The notes: generated by a model from the letters alone, not told the origin. A DNA stretch of 40,350 nt from Clostridiales bacterium (GCA_031269465.1 JAISZB010000081.1:1-40350); one strand, 5' to 3'. Positions 1 through 9,165 are shown, numbered from the stretch's first letter. A program made the numbers and translations.

Positions 1-1
1 A

Positions 2-148
2 GACAGGCAAATAATGAAAAAAGAGCTGAATGCATTAAAAAAATCTTCTTTAGGATCTCTAAATCGAGAGCGTTTTGGCATCTGTAGAGCTTATGTTAAG
101 GGCGTTAAACTGTCCTGGGAAATTTGCAGAATAAGTAAATATGCCTAA
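2..148 (+). CDS. 3' end of an unidentified gene (partial)
   Basis: This reading frame is open from the window edge to a TAA at 146-148 and gives about 48 basic, Lys/Arg-rich residues. A strong hairpin terminator follows 12 bases later, which is what the end of a real gene would look like. No motif is recognisable in so short a piece and the family is unknown. It could also be chance open sequence; the neighbouring sequence to the left would decide. Confidence 0.35.
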   Translation, partial: DRQIMKKELNALKKSSLGSLNRERFGICRAYVKGVKLSWEICRISKYA

Positions 149-160
149 AAAGCAACATAA

Positions 161-188
161 TAAAAAGACCGCTTGCGCGGTCTTTTTT
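161..188. terminator. Bidirectional rho-independent terminator
   Basis: The stem GACCGC / GCGGTC with a TTGC loop (167-182) is flanked by five A on the left and six T on the right, so it works on both strands. It ends the partial plus-strand gene and lies immediately beyond the 3' end of the RNase P RNA on the minus strand. Confidence 0.85.
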
Positions 189-528
189 GCTGAGTAAGCC
201 TATAAGCCGAGTTCTGTCGTGAACAGCCATCTATCTAGGCGCATCGTCGCCGATGCGCTCAAGCGATTCTACCTTAGGCCGAAAGACGGGCCGCCTATAG
301 CCTAAATTTGATCTTGCTCCGGACGGGGTTTGCAGAGCCTTCCCTGTTGCCAGGGAAGCGGTGAGCTTTTGCCTCGCCTTTCCACCCTTGCCGCTTATAG
401 TGGCGGTTTATTTCTGTTGCACTTTCCTTGGAGTCGCCTCCACCGGGTATTGCCCGGCGTCCTGCCCTATGGAGCTCGGACTTTCCTCCCTGGCGTTGCG
501 CCACGGCGGCTGCCCAGCTTACTCAGCC
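189..528 (-). ncRNA. rnpB: RNase P RNA (class A-type), catalytic subunit of ribonuclease P
   Basis: On the minus strand the 5' part contains the universal GAGGAAAGTCCGAGCTCC block (RNase P CR-I region) and the 3' part the conserved ACAGAACTCGGCTTATAG block (CR-V). The outermost bases GCTGAGTAAGC (517-527) and GCTTACTCAGC (189-199) pair as helix P1, so both ends can be placed to within a few bases. The length of about 340 nt fits a bacterial RNase P RNA. It processes the 5' leader of tRNA precursors together with RnpA. It sits directly downstream of dusB, another tRNA-maturation gene, and overlaps its stop codon. Its 3' end runs into the terminator at 161-188. No separate promoter was identified, so it may be transcribed through from dusB and cut out. 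Confidence 0.95.
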
Positions 529-1448
529 AAACATGCAAGCATTTTTTCAATGTCATGGAGGCTTTTCGCCTTCATGATCCGCGCGCGTACACTTGAAGCG
601 TTCTTCAAGCCTTTTGTGTACCAGGCAAGATGCTTTCTCATTTCAATGATTCCGTTAGCCCCTTTTAACTCATGCATCATTTCGCAGTGGCGAACGGCTA
701 CTGATATTCTTTCCTCTATGTTTGGCCCAGGCAAAGCCAGGCCTTTTTCCACTAAGGATTTCACTCGCTTGAAAATCCAGGGGTTTCCTTGCGCGCCCCT
801 GCCAATCATTACGCCGTTGCATCCGGTCTCTTCCATCATCCGAAGGGCGTCTTCCGGTTCGAAGATGTCTCCGTTTCCGATTAGCGGAATTTTTATGCTT
901 CGCTTCACTTTTTCGATTAAAGTCCAGTCCGCTTTGCCGCTATATCCCTGAAGGGTTGTCCTGGCATGCAAAGCGATCGCGCTTGCTCCGCTTTCTTCAA
1001 GCACGCGTGCAATCTCTACGGCGTTCACCTCGCTAAAGCCAGCCCTGATCTTGACAGTGACAGGAATTGTTGCAGCTTTGGCGCACATTGAGGCAATGCG
1101 TCCGGCAAGCTTAGGATCCTTAAGAAGCGCGGAGCCTTCACCATTTGAAACGATTTTCTTTGCGGGGCAGCCCATATTGATGCTTATTTCAGAAAATCCC
1201 ATGCCGCTGAGCATTGAAGAGGCTTCAGCCATAACTTGAGGATCGCTTCCAAAAATCTGGACGCCAAGAGAACTTTCGCTCTCTTGGCGCTCAAGAAGCG
1301 AAATAGTATTTTTGTTTAAGCGGGCCAGCGCTTTCGCGCTTACCATTTCGCTGTAAGCCATGCAACAGCCCATTTCAGCGCATAATAAACGGAAAGGCCA
1401 GTCTGTCACACCGGCCATAGGAGCAAGAATTATTAAGTTGCCTTGCAT
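519..1448 (-). CDS. dusB: tRNA-dihydrouridine synthase (DusB family)
   Basis: Predicted to reduce uridine to dihydrouridine in the D-loop of tRNAs using FMN and NAD(P)H in the cytoplasm. The 309-residue protein begins with the family signature APMAGVTDWPFR (residues 9-20). It has the catalytic cysteine C94 in NMGCPAKK and the FMN/tRNA-contact stretches LHARTT, IGNGDI and MIGRGAQGNPWIF in order, with the expected length for DusB. One residue is slightly unusual: GEGSALL where GAGSALL is common. The ATG lies one base after the clpX stop, so it is translationally coupled to clpX. The TAA falls inside the 5' strand of helix P1 of the RNase P RNA, so the two genes overlap by about 10 bp. Confidence 0.95.
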   Translation of the reverse strand: MQGNLIILAPMAGVTDWPFRLLCAEMGCCMAYSEMVSAKALARLNKNTISLLERQESESSLGVQIFGSDPQVMAEASSMLSGMGFSEISINMGCPAKKIVSNGEGSALLKDPKLAGRIASMCAKAATIPVTVKIRAGFSEVNAVEIARVLEESGASAIALHARTTLQGYSGKADWTLIEKVKRSIKIPLIGNGDIFEPEDALRMMEETGCNGVMIGRGAQGNPWIFKRVKSLVEKGLALPGPNIEERISVAVRHCEMMHELKGANGIIEMRKHLAWYTKGLKNASSVRARIMKAKSLHDIEKMLACLAE

Positions 1449-1449
1449 A

Positions 1450-2745
1450 TCAGCCTGCGGATGCTTTTTTCTGCTTGCGGCGCTTCGCTTTCTTTACTAT
1501 GGGATCCCGATGCTCGTTGTAGATGATTTTCGGGGGCGCCTTGCCTTCTACTGTTTCGCGGGTGATGATGCATTTCTCTATGGTGTCATTTGATGGAATA
1601 TCGTACATGATGCTTGTCATGAATCCTTCTACTATGGCTCTAAGCCCGCGAGCGCCGGTTTCGCGCTCGATGGCCTGCTTCGCTATAGCCGTGAGAGCCT
1701 CCTGATCAAACTCAAGAAGCACATTGTCAAGCTCGAAAAGGTACTTGTACTGACGGGTCAAAGCGTTCTTGGGTTCTGTAAGGATTGTCAGAAGAGCCTG
1801 CTCATCAAGGCTCTGAAGCGTCACTACAACGGGAAGCCTGCCGACAAGCTCTGGGATGAGTCCATACTTCTGCAGATCCTGAGTCTGAAGATCCTTCAGC
1901 ATGTCTTCCGACAGCTTCTCTTTTTTCGTCCTGGTTTCAGAACCAAAGCCTATGACTTTTTTATTGAGCCTTTGCTCTATGATCTTGTCTATGCCGCCGA
2001 ACGCCCCGCCGCAGATGAACAGGATGTTGGTCGTATCTATCTGGATGAAGTCCTGGTGGGGATGTTTGCGTCCGCCTTGGGGCGGAACCGAGGCTACCGT
2101 GCCTTCAAGAATTTTTAGAAGGGCCTGTTGCACTCCCTCTCCGCTGACATCTCGAGTGATGGACGGATTGTCGGACTTTCTTGCTATCTTGTCAATCTCA
2201 TCAATGTATATTATTCCCCTTTGGGCTTTTTCGATGTCATAGTCAGCCACCTGTATGAGCTTTAGCAGGATGTTCTCCACATCTTCTCCCACATAGCCCG
2301 CTTCGGTAAGGCTGGTTGCGTCGGCAATGGCAAACGGAACATTCAGAAGCTTAGCAAGTGTCTGAGCCAGGAAGGTTTTGCCGACGCCGGTTGGACCGAC
2401 AAGCAGGATATTGCTTTTTTGCAGATCCACTTCATCAGAGGAGTCATTCAAGGCTATGCGCTTGTAGTGATTGTATACGGCGACGGCAAGAGATTTCTTG
2501 GCATTGTCCTGGCCGACTACGTATTCATCCAAGTTTGCCCGTATCTCTTTGGGCTTGGGTATTTTGAAGTTTTCATCAAAGGTGTCAAGCTCTTCGAAAC
2601 CGTCATCCAGGATCTCCCAGCATAAATCTACGCATTCATCGCAGATGTATACATTTGGCCCGGCTATTATTTTGCGTACTTGATCCTGGGTTTTTCCGCA
2701 GAAGGAGCACCTAATTGTTCGCTTTTCCTCTAATTTAGTTGGCAT
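1450..2745 (-). CDS. clpX: ATP-dependent Clp protease ATP-binding subunit ClpX
   Basis: AAA+ unfoldase that recognises tagged substrates and feeds them into the ClpP chamber. The 431-residue protein has the N-terminal C4 zinc finger (C13, C16, C35, C38), Walker A GPTGVGKT (K123), Walker [10 protein letters not shown], the ClpP-docking-type IGFG loop and the [10 protein letters not shown] sensor region, all at usual spacing. A GGAGGTG ribosome site stands before the ATG. It lies 20 bp downstream of clpP and one base upstream of dusB, so tig-clpP-clpX-dusB-rnpB reads as one protein-quality-control and tRNA block on the minus strand. Confidence 0.97.
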   Translation of the reverse strand: MPTKLEEKRTIRCSFCGKTQDQVRKIIAGPNVYICDECVDLCWEILDDGFEELDTFDENFKIPKPKEIRANLDEYVVGQDNAKKSLAVAVYNHYKRIALNDSSDEVDLQKSNILLVGPTGVGKTFLAQTLAKLLNVPFAIADATSLTEAGYVGEDVENILLKLIQVADYDIEKAQRGIIYIDEIDKIARKSDNPSITRDVSGEGVQQALLKILEGTVASVPPQGGRKHPHQDFIQIDTTNILFICGGAFGGIDKIIEQRLNKKVIGFGSETRTKKEKLSEDMLKDLQTQDLQKYGLIPELVGRLPVVVTLQSLDEQALLTILTEPKNALTRQYKYLFELDNVLLEFDQEALTAIAKQAIERETGARGLRAIVEGFMTSIMYDIPSNDTIEKCIITRETVEGKAPPKIIYNEHRDPIVKKAKRRKQKKASAG

Positions 2746-2765
2746 TGCTTCACCTCCAAATTGTG

Positions 2766-3344
2766 CTATCTTGAAATGATGCGGTCTATGATGCCGTAGG
2801 ATAAAGCCTCTTCGGCAGTCATGTAATAATCTCTATCTGTATCTCGGATGACCTCTTCCAAGGATTTTCCAGTATTCGCGGCAAGAATCTCATTCATTTT
2901 CTGCCTGGTTCTGATAATGTGCTCAGCGTGGATTTGTATGTCTGTCGCTTGGCCGCGCGTCCCTCCCATAGGCTGGTGTATGAGGATTTCCGCATTGGGG
3001 AGGGCGAAGCGCTTGCCCTTCTCACCTCCGGCCAGGAGGAAGGCTCCCATGCTGGCCGCGATTCCAACGCAGATGGTGGAGACATCAGATTTGATGTATC
3101 TCATCGTATCATAGATAGCCATGCCGGAAGTGACGGAACCTCCTGGGCTGTTGATGTAGAAGTTTATGTCCTTGTCAGGCGCCTCAGCCTCTAGAAAGAG
3201 AAGCTGCGCTACAACAAGGCTGGCGGTGACGTCATTTACTTCCTCGCTTAAAAAAATAATCCTGTCTTTGAGCAGCCTCGAGTATATATCATACGATCTT
3301 TCCCCTCGGTTAGTCTGCTCTATGACATAAGGAACTAAACTCAT
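2766..3344 (-). CDS. clpP: ATP-dependent Clp protease proteolytic subunit ClpP
   Basis: Serine peptidase that forms the double heptameric degradation chamber used by ClpX. The 192-residue protein has the catalytic triad S98 (GIAASMGA), H123 (IHQPMGG) and D172 (DTDRDYYM). The frame stays open to 3440, but the start is placed at 3344: an AGGAAAGG site precedes that ATG, the protein then begins [11 protein letters not shown] like the family, and the upstream 32 codons resemble no ClpP propeptide I know. It is followed 20 bp later by clpX, the usual arrangement. Confidence 0.96.
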   Translation of the reverse strand: MSLVPYVIEQTNRGERSYDIYSRLLKDRIIFLSEEVNDVTASLVVAQLLFLEAEAPDKDINFYINSPGGSVTSGMAIYDTMRYIKSDVSTICVGIAASMGAFLLAGGEKGKRFALPNAEILIHQPMGGTRGQATDIQIHAEHIIRTRQKMNEILAANTGKSLEEVIRDTDRDYYMTAEEALSYGIIDRIISR

Positions 3345-3836
3345 TTGGGTTTTCCTTTCCTTCCTGCTCAGGCTGAAGCCTGGCATCATATGTTTTATAT
3401 TCCGATGGATGCATGGATTAGATTTAGCATGGGCGCGCAAAAATCAACTTTAACGCAATCGACGCAATATTCCCATCGGAAACGTACGCGGGATTTATAA
3501 AATCAATCCAGGCTCTCTATTTAGCCTTGGCGTTTGACGGCGCAATTTTTAAGAGCTTTTCAGTAAATACGTCTCAAATCAAAATAAGATGCTTTGAATT
3601 TGCAAGCGGCTCGAAATAATCTTTCCAAATATCTATGGATAAGCTCTAAGTAAAAGGGAGATTAAGGGATATTCCGCTTAGACGGCAAGTTTTAAATAGT
3701 CCATAAAGTAGTTTATACAGTTTGAGGCTAAAAAGTAGGCATATATTTTCCAACAGCCGCAAAACGCTGAAAAAGCGGATTTGAAGCGCCAAAGAAATTT
3801 TGGAAGCTGGATAAGGACTTCTCATAGTAAAAAGAT
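3345..3836. other. Intergenic region between tig and clpP
   Basis: About 490 AT-rich bases without a convincing gene. It must carry the end of the tig transcript and possibly a clpP promoter, but I see neither a clear hairpin terminator nor a well-spaced -35/-10 pair. No copy of the palindromic intergenic repeat was recognised here. Confidence 0.6.
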
Positions 3837-5132
3837 CTAAGCTTCTACTTGCGCTTGCTGCGCATTCACAGGCTGTCCGTTTTTGATAAGGAAATCATAG
3901 GTTTTGGCTCTTGCAATCTCGTGAGCGAAGTATTTGTAATAAGATTGCACCAGTTCCTCAGGAACCGGGTTTGAAGAAACATATTCATCTAGCTTCTCCT
4001 TCACCTCTTCAGGCGATGGATAGAGATTTTCCTTAGCAGCCACAACGTTTAAGGCTTCATCCACTTTAAGAGTGTAAATGATGTCGTTGTGGAGCATTTC
4101 GCTTATCTGCTCTGTTGGAGAGCCAAACACCTTTGAAATCTTTTCTAGGGTAGGATCCTCTATTTTGTAATGCAAGCCGATGCTGTTGATTTGACTGTCA
4201 AAGGCGTTCTCTATAAGTTCATCTGACAGTTCGCATTCCACAAGCTGGGCAAGCTGACTGTTTATGTCCTCTAGGATCTTTGAATTCACAGATTCTTTGA
4301 GCATGTCGCGAAGATTTCCCTTCACGCTTTCCCTATATTCAGCGAATGTTTCAAATTCTGAGACGTCCTGAGCGAATTCGTCGTCAGCGGGAGGCAACTC
4401 CTTTGATTGGACTTCCTTGACTGTGACATTAAATGCCGCTGATTTGCCTCGTAGCTCTTCAATGCGGAAATCATCGGGAAACGGGATGTAGACGTTAAGC
4501 GACTGGCCTGGCTTCGCGCCTACAAGCTGTTCGTCGAACCCTTCGGCTATCGCGTCCTGGCCGACTGAGATTTCAGCGCCCTCTTGGGTAAGCCCCTCGA
4601 AGAGTTCGCCGTCGAGCATGCACTTAAAGTCTATAGTTGCGGTATCATTGAGCTCTATGGGCTTGTCGACTGAAATTATTCGAGCGTTCTTCTCCCGCTG
4701 GGACTCGATGTATAAATCCACCTGCTCATCTGAAGGTTCGGCTGAGATGCTGGTGTATTTGAGGCCCTTGTAGTTTGAAATATCTGACTTGCTATCAAGC
4801 TCGCAAATCGCCTCGAAAACCACACCCTCCTCTTTCGAGGCGGAAAGGATTCTAAACTGCGTTTTAGAGTCATTCGCCTTTATGCCGGTTGTTCTGATGG
4901 CGGTGGAGTATGCCTCTGGAAGAAGGAAACTTGCGGCATCCTCTATAAGAAATTCGATTCCATACAGCTTCTCAACATAATTTCTAGGCGCCTTGCCTGG
5001 ACGGAAGCCTTGAATTTTGATCTTCGACTTATTCTTGTTATATGAATGATCCAAGCCTTTTTTAAATTCTTCAGGCCCCACTTCAAATGTGAGCCGAACT
5101 TTGAGCCTGTCGATTTCCTCTATACCGACCAT
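3837..5132 (-). CDS. tig: Trigger factor, ribosome-bound chaperone and peptidyl-prolyl isomerase
   Basis: Binds near the ribosomal exit tunnel and shields nascent chains. The 431-residue protein carries the ribosome-docking signature GFRPGKAPRN in the N-terminal domain (about residues 43-52). A central FKBP-type isomerase domain follows (about 160-250, with DGELFEG and GFDEQLVGAKPG), then a helical C-terminal arm, in the normal order and length. A GGGAGGAAT ribosome site precedes the ATG and a good promoter lies at 5167-5196. Placement just upstream of clpP-clpX is common in bacteria. Confidence 0.96.
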   Translation of the reverse strand: MVGIEEIDRLKVRLTFEVGPEEFKKGLDHSYNKNKSKIKIQGFRPGKAPRNYVEKLYGIEFLIEDAASFLLPEAYSTAIRTTGIKANDSKTQFRILSASKEEGVVFEAICELDSKSDISNYKGLKYTSISAEPSDEQVDLYIESQREKNARIISVDKPIELNDTATIDFKCMLDGELFEGLTQEGAEISVGQDAIAEGFDEQLVGAKPGQSLNVYIPFPDDFRIEELRGKSAAFNVTVKEVQSKELPPADDEFAQDVSEFETFAEYRESVKGNLRDMLKESVNSKILEDINSQLAQLVECELSDELIENAFDSQINSIGLHYKIEDPTLEKISKVFGSPTEQISEMLHNDIIYTLKVDEALNVVAAKENLYPSPEEVKEKLDEYVSSNPVPEELVQSYYKYFAHEIARAKTYDFLIKNGQPVNAQQAQVEA

Positions 5133-5166
5133 GCGGCATTCCTCCCATTTTTACGTGAATTAATTA

Positions 5167-5196
5167 ATTATACCATAGCGCCATGCCAGCCTGCAA
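5167..5196 (-). promoter_or_regulatory. Sigma-70/SigA promoter of the tig-clpPX block
   Basis: On the minus strand TTGCAG (5191-5196), an 18-bp spacer and TATAAT (5167-5172), preceded by TG in extended -10 position. It points into tig, whose ATG is about 35 bp downstream. Confidence 0.75.
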
Positions 5197-5207
5197 GCGG
5201 GTTCCAA

Positions 5208-5489
5208 CTATAAAATCTCAACAATATAATCATCCAATCTTGCATCTGTGATGTTTTCTATGAAGTTGAGCACATTATGAATTATGGCGTCAGCCAGCCT
5301 TGAATTGTTTGAGACGCAGCAAAATCCAATTACCAGCCGCTTGTGGTTATCCATCTCTTCAATTTCCGCAATCGATACGTTGAACCTGTTCTTGGTTCGC
5401 TCGACAATCCCCTTGACGACGCTTCGCTTTTCCTTGAGGCTCTTTACCCAATCCGCGCTGAGGTAGACCTTGCATGTTCCGACTGTCAT
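5208..5489 (-). CDS. DUF503 (YlxP-like) small protein
   Basis: A 93-residue protein matching the DUF503/YlxP family by its opening (VGTCKVYLSADWVKSLKEKR) and length. In Bacillus this family lies with infB and rbfA and a role around ribosome assembly has been suggested, but no reaction is known. Here it is detached from that operon and stands alone upstream of tig, separated from it by the tig promoter. A GAGGG site precedes the ATG. Confidence 0.85.
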   Translation of the reverse strand: MTVGTCKVYLSADWVKSLKEKRSVVKGIVERTKNRFNVSIAEIEEMDNHKRLVIGFCCVSNNSRLADAIIHNVLNFIENITDARLDDYIVEIL

Positions 5490-5523
5490 TTTCCATCGCC
5501 CTCAAACTTTTTTTGATAAATGT

Positions 5524-5631
5524 TCAAACCTTATTTTTCTTCCCGATCGGGATGAGTTCGAAAACAGATTGGGCGCCCTTGGAGAGAGCTTCGGCTGGAG
5601 CCGCATCAGAAGCTTCCGCGCGGGGATTCAT
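5524..5631 (-). CDS. Possible 35-codon small ORF, unknown
   Basis: ATG to TGA on the minus strand, 35 residues, Ala-rich N-terminal half and a C-terminus ending in a Lys-rich tail (GKKNKV). It lies just upstream of DUF503 on the same strand. The amino-acid make-up looks more like protein than random translation, but the ribosome site (AGG) is weak and no family is recognised. It may instead be part of a structured or decayed region. Confidence 0.2.
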   Translation of the reverse strand: MNPRAEASDAAPAEALSKGAQSVFELIPIGKKNKV

Positions 5632-5671
5632 GCAGAGCCTGTTTCGGAAAGAAAAATAAAACTTGACTTTT

Positions 5672-5828
5672 TATACTGATTTGCGCGTGAAGCTTTTTTC
5701 AGATTGACTGTAGGGCGAGTGCGATTGATATCGGCATTTAGCGCCTTGAAAGCGGACAGTCAAAATAAAACTGGGATACCGATTTCCATCAAATGTTCCT
5801 TAGGCGGTTTTCAATGAAAATCAGTATA
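5672..5828. repeat. Two degenerate palindromic-repeat copies, abutting
   Basis: The first (about 5672-5780) begins TATACTGATTTG and has inner arms TTGACTGT and ACAGTCAA. The second (5776-5828) is a 53-bp internal-deletion form, with left end ATACCGATTTCCATCAAAT and right end TGAAAATCAGTATA. Both belong to the family described at 11164-11294. Confidence 0.55.
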
Positions 5829-6431
5829 GATTGGCTGCAAATCAGCGCGCCTTGAAGCTTGGCGATAGGCAGGTGGATGGACTTGCCCCTGCAATAGCGA
5901 ATGGGGGAGGCAAAAGGGCTTTAAAGGCAAGCGCTTCAAAGCCGAATGCGTTGCGCGGACAAGTGAGCCTAGTGCAAATCCAATGAATTATAACATATGG
6001 GAGTGCAAGCCGCAAGCATTCCACCTTATATTTGGAATTTATAAATCCGCAAGAAAAATGCCTGCCTTAACTCTAAGCATTGCCCAATATTTATACTGAT
6101 TTGCATATGAAACTCCCTATTCCTTAGCTTCGCTATTCTGATTTTCATTCATTGCTCCTTTCCATTGATGCCTGTATAATCAAGCTCCAATAAGGGTTAT
6201 ATAAGTGCAAATCTTTATTATGATAGCTCAAAGAATAAGGAGCATGAAACGCTGGGATTTATTTATAGAGAACTATATACAAATCCACACAATTTTTTTA
6301 TAATATACTGGAGCGAAAAGCAAGCTCGCGGATTGTCAAGCTTGCACTCATAGTTAAGGCTGGAAACTTCAAGCAACTCCGATTATTCCTTAACCTGACA
6401 TTCGCAAAAAATACTGAAAGAAGGTGCTTAT

Positions 6432-7307
6432 GTGGCAGATGTTAAGATATTTACAGACAGCGCCAGCGATCTGTCTGACGAGCTCTATGAAACCCATGGA
6501 ATAGGCGTTGTGCCGTTCTATGTGACCTTTGATAAGAAAACCTATTATAAGGAGCGCATAGATATAACGATTGCGGAGTTTTTTCGCAGATTGAAAACGG
6601 ACAAAAACTTCCCCTCCACATCTCTGCCTTCAGCCGTAGACTACGAGGATGCTTTCCGCCCATGGCTCAAAGAAGGCAAGGATGTCGTATGCCTGTGCAT
6701 CTCATCGAAATTCAGCGGTTCTTACCAGTCTGCGGAGACGGCTGTGGCAGCTCTTAAGGAGGAGTTCCCCGATAGGGGGATTTATGCCATTGACTCTCTT
6801 CAAGCCTCCGGAGGTCAGGGAGTAACTTTGATGCAGCTGATAAAGATGAGGGATGCGGGATATTCGGCCGGGCAGATAAAATCCGAAATCGAGAGGATCA
6901 AGGAGACATCAAGGGTGATTTTAACCGTAGACTCTCTCGAGTATCTTCAAAAAGGCGGGCGCATAGGCCTGGTCAGCGCTTTTGCCGGAGCGCTGCTGCA
7001 GATTAAGCCTATAATAATCCAGCAGGAAGGTGAACTCCACCCTGTTGCAAAGATTCGCGGACGTCAGAAAGCTATCGATAAAGTCATAGATATGACCGTT
7101 GAAGCTGTAGGAGCGCAAAAAGATGATTACGACTATATAGCTCTAAATGCCGATTGCTATGACGAAGTTGCTCCAATGGAGAAGAAAATGAAAGATATGG
7201 GGTTCTCATTCTGCACTCCTATCCAAGACTTGGGAATAACGATCGGCAGCCATACAGGGCCGTCCATAGCTGCCGTCTGCTTTATAAAGAAATGGGACGC
7301 GAAATAA
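6432..7307 (+). CDS. DegV family fatty-acid-binding protein
   Basis: DegV proteins bind a long-chain fatty acid. Several Firmicute members (FakB) present it to a FakA kinase for phospholipid synthesis, although no fakA is in this window. The 291-residue protein starts with the hallmark FTDSASDLS and contains SSKFSGSYQSA and the LEYLQKGGRIG motif typical of the family. The start is GTG with AGAAGG 8 bases upstream. It is a single-gene transcript, bounded by a very strong terminator at 7440. Confidence 0.92.
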   Translation: MADVKIFTDSASDLSDELYETHGIGVVPFYVTFDKKTYYKERIDITIAEFFRRLKTDKNFPSTSLPSAVDYEDAFRPWLKEGKDVVCLCISSKFSGSYQSAETAVAALKEEFPDRGIYAIDSLQASGGQGVTLMQLIKMRDAGYSAGQIKSEIERIKETSRVILTVDSLEYLQKGGRIGLVSAFAGALLQIKPIIIQQEGELHPVAKIRGRQKAIDKVIDMTVEAVGAQKDDYDYIALNADCYDEVAPMEKKMKDMGFSFCTPIQDLGITIGSHTGPSIAAVCFIKKWDAK

Positions 7308-7387
7308 AGCGCAGAGAAAACCTAAGCTTTTAAATTTGAACTTGCTGTTCTGACTTAAAATATCTGCTATACCGATTCTTAAGCCTC

Positions 7388-7439
7388 GCACTCGCTGTAC
7401 AGCCCGCTCCAAACAGCCTGTTCATATGCAAATCAGTAC
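7388..7439. repeat. Right-half fragment of the palindromic repeat
   Basis: Starts ACTCGCTGTACAG and ends ATATGCAAATCAGTACA, matching the right arm of the family. It lies directly before the degV terminator. Confidence 0.45.
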
Positions 7440-7477
7440 AGCAAGCGGCAGGTTAACCTGCCGCTTGCTTTTCTTTA
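7440..7477 (+). terminator. Rho-independent terminator of degV
   Basis: A perfect palindrome AGCAAGCGGCAGG-TTAA-CCTGCCGCTTGCT (7440-7469) is followed by TTTCTTT. The T-run lies only on the plus side, so it serves degV. Confidence 0.9.
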
Positions 7478-7554
7478 TAATGATGGAATAATCGCGGATT
7501 TTTCAAGTGAAACGAAGCGCCATTCAGAAGGCTTCCTTATTTTCAGCATTCAAA

Positions 7555-8112
7555 TCAGTATTTTTGATTGATGTATCCGTCTATTACAGACTCGCGAGTC
7601 TCCTCTATAAAAGCGCCTTCATCCCTGAGCATTTTAAGGATCAGTGGATTTGCTGAGTGGAGGATCATCTGATACTCTTCAATGATTATCTCAAAAAGGC
7701 GGCCTTTAAGATGAGGCGATCTTACGCGTATGAAATAGGCTGCAACCCCTTTATAGCCGAGAATCTTAAGAACATTCAAGGTCGCCTTGTCTTTCTTTTC
7801 ATAGTAGTAGTCTGATCTGCGCCATCCAACAGGCTCGCCGGGCCTTTCTCCCGGCTCCGAAGCCTTTGCCTCCTTTGCCAGGGCGTTGAAATACTGATAG
7901 TTGAAGAGTCCTTTTTCGAGCGTATCCGCATTTATAAACGGATCTTTTCTAAGGGAGAGAACAGCGTCGAGATTTTTAGCCAGATACTCCCTCTTGGACA
8001 TGTCTCCTTTTACATATTGATCTATAAGGCCTTGCCGATACCTGAAATATTTTTGTATCTGGTTCAAAGAAAACACCTTTTCCAAAGCTCTCGCATGCCC
8101 CTTAGCAGTCAA
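7555..8112 (-). CDS. Conserved-looking hypothetical protein, about 185 aa
   Basis: I do not recognise this protein. It is soluble by appearance, with no signal peptide or membrane segment. It is rich in Lys, Glu and Tyr and largely helical, with a Pro/Gly-rich linker near residue 90 and aromatic clusters (NYQYFNAL, SDYYYEKK). The start is uncertain. TTG at 8112 has AGGAG only three bases upstream, while an in-frame TTG about 36 bases later has AAGGGG at a better distance. It converges with degV and has no operon partner. Codon use resembles the neighbouring real genes, so I think it is a gene of unknown function. Confidence 0.6.
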   Translation of the reverse strand: MTAKGHARALEKVFSLNQIQKYFRYRQGLIDQYVKGDMSKREYLAKNLDAVLSLRKDPFINADTLEKGLFNYQYFNALAKEAKASEPGERPGEPVGWRRSDYYYEKKDKATLNVLKILGYKGVAAYFIRVRSPHLKGRLFEIIIEEYQMILHSANPLILKMLRDEGAFIEETRESVIDGYINQKY

Positions 8113-8690
8113 ATGCTCCTGATTTGGAGTTGGTTGTCAGCTAATATCAATCGCACTAGCTGTACAGTCAACCACCAGCCAGACAGTGAAAAATCAGTCT
8201 AATGCTGCGATTTTAACTGATCAGCATATTTCTTGCTGTGGCGAGCATGTCATCAGTATATCCGATTGCAACACAATTTAAAAAGCAGCAAGCCCCAGCT
8301 TGCAACCAGTAATTTCATATGGAAAAATGGCTGGTTCTCGTATAGAATAATTACAAAGAGCTAAGAGCAATATCATAAAGATTGTTTCGAGCCACCCCTG
8401 GCAACAATGAATCCCAAATTCCAAAATTTTTATATAGTTACCCATAAGCGCTCAGCTCCAGCTTCATTTTCGCTTCTCAGTCAAGAGCATCGGTTTAAAG
8501 CTGGATTACACTGATTTAAGGTCAAATGCGCCTATTGATTCGCATTGAAAGTTCCTATTTTGGAGCCTGATTTTGCAGTTATACCGATGGACAGTAGAGC
8601 TCAAAAAAAGCTTAATTCTATGAAAATCATTATGTTTTACATTTTACTGTCCATTTTCAAGGTTCTCTGTACAGCTCCGGAATAGGAACT

Positions 8691-8824
8691 TATACCTCTT
8701 TTCATCAAATGTTCCTTTTTTGTAGCTTGATTATCAATTGAAAGGCACGGAATGACCAAAGCGTCATTTTGCACTCTCTGTATAATCAAGCTAAAAAAGG
8801 TAATTTTATATGAAAAGCAGTATA
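8691..8824. repeat. Palindromic MITE-like repeat, full copy
   Basis: 134 bp, beginning TATACCTCTTTTCATCAAAT and ending TATATGAAAAGCAGTATA. The two halves are near-complementary so the unit can fold into one long hairpin; the inner arms carry TAGCTTGATTAT and ATAATCAAGCTA. Confidence 0.8.
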
Positions 8825-8936
8825 GTACGAAATTAGTCGCGGAATAAGACGGTATCAACCGAAAATAATTAATATTCGACTAATTTCATCATTAGTGGTG
8901 AAGCTAAGCGTCATAGAGGTTCATATAAATTCAGTA

Positions 8937-9057
8937 TATACCGCTTTTCATAAAATGTTACTTTTTTGGAGCATTGGTGCGAAATGCAGAAATCGGCATT
9001 TACACTCGTTGTATAATTAAGCTCCAAAAAAGGTAATTTTATATGAAAAGCAGTATA
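8937..9057. repeat. Palindromic MITE-like repeat, full copy
   Basis: 121 bp, beginning TATACCGCTTTTCATAAAAT and ending TATATGAAAAGCAGTATA. It is slightly shortened in the left inner arm. It lies about 110 bp before the gene at 9166. Confidence 0.8.
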
Positions 9058-9165
9058 TCGCCGATGAACAGTCGAATGCACCGGTTTAGAGCGGCTATAC
9101 TGTTTTAAGCTGCAAAATCAGCGCGTGCCAATGCGCATCAAGTACAACAGCAGTCAGGAGGCATA

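Larger units (their letters stand above)
5490..6431. other. 940-bp intergenic region with repeat fragments
   Basis: It holds a possible 35-codon minus-strand ORF (5524-5631) bounded by the inverted sequences TTATTTTTCTT (5531-5541) and AAGAAAAATAA (5649-5659). It also holds degenerate palindromic-repeat copies (5672-5828) and further repeat pieces around 6090-6260. A TATAAT near 6299 lies about 130 bp before degV without a convincing -35 box. Confidence 0.6.
8113..9165. other. 1.05-kb intergenic region rich in palindromic repeats
   Basis: No gene is supportable. It contains two full copies of the repeat (8691-8824 and 8937-9057) and degenerate copies or fragments at about 8130-8200, 8513-8640 and 8629-8690. 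The rest is AT-rich sequence with no clear signal. Confidence 0.65.

Noticed and set aside
361..951. Plus-strand open frame across rnpB and dusB
   Set aside because: It runs antisense through the RNase P RNA and the dusB gene, both firmly identified.
3345..3440. N-terminal extension of ClpP
   Set aside because: The extra 32 codons lack a ribosome site and do not resemble a ClpP propeptide; the ATG at 3344 has a good site.
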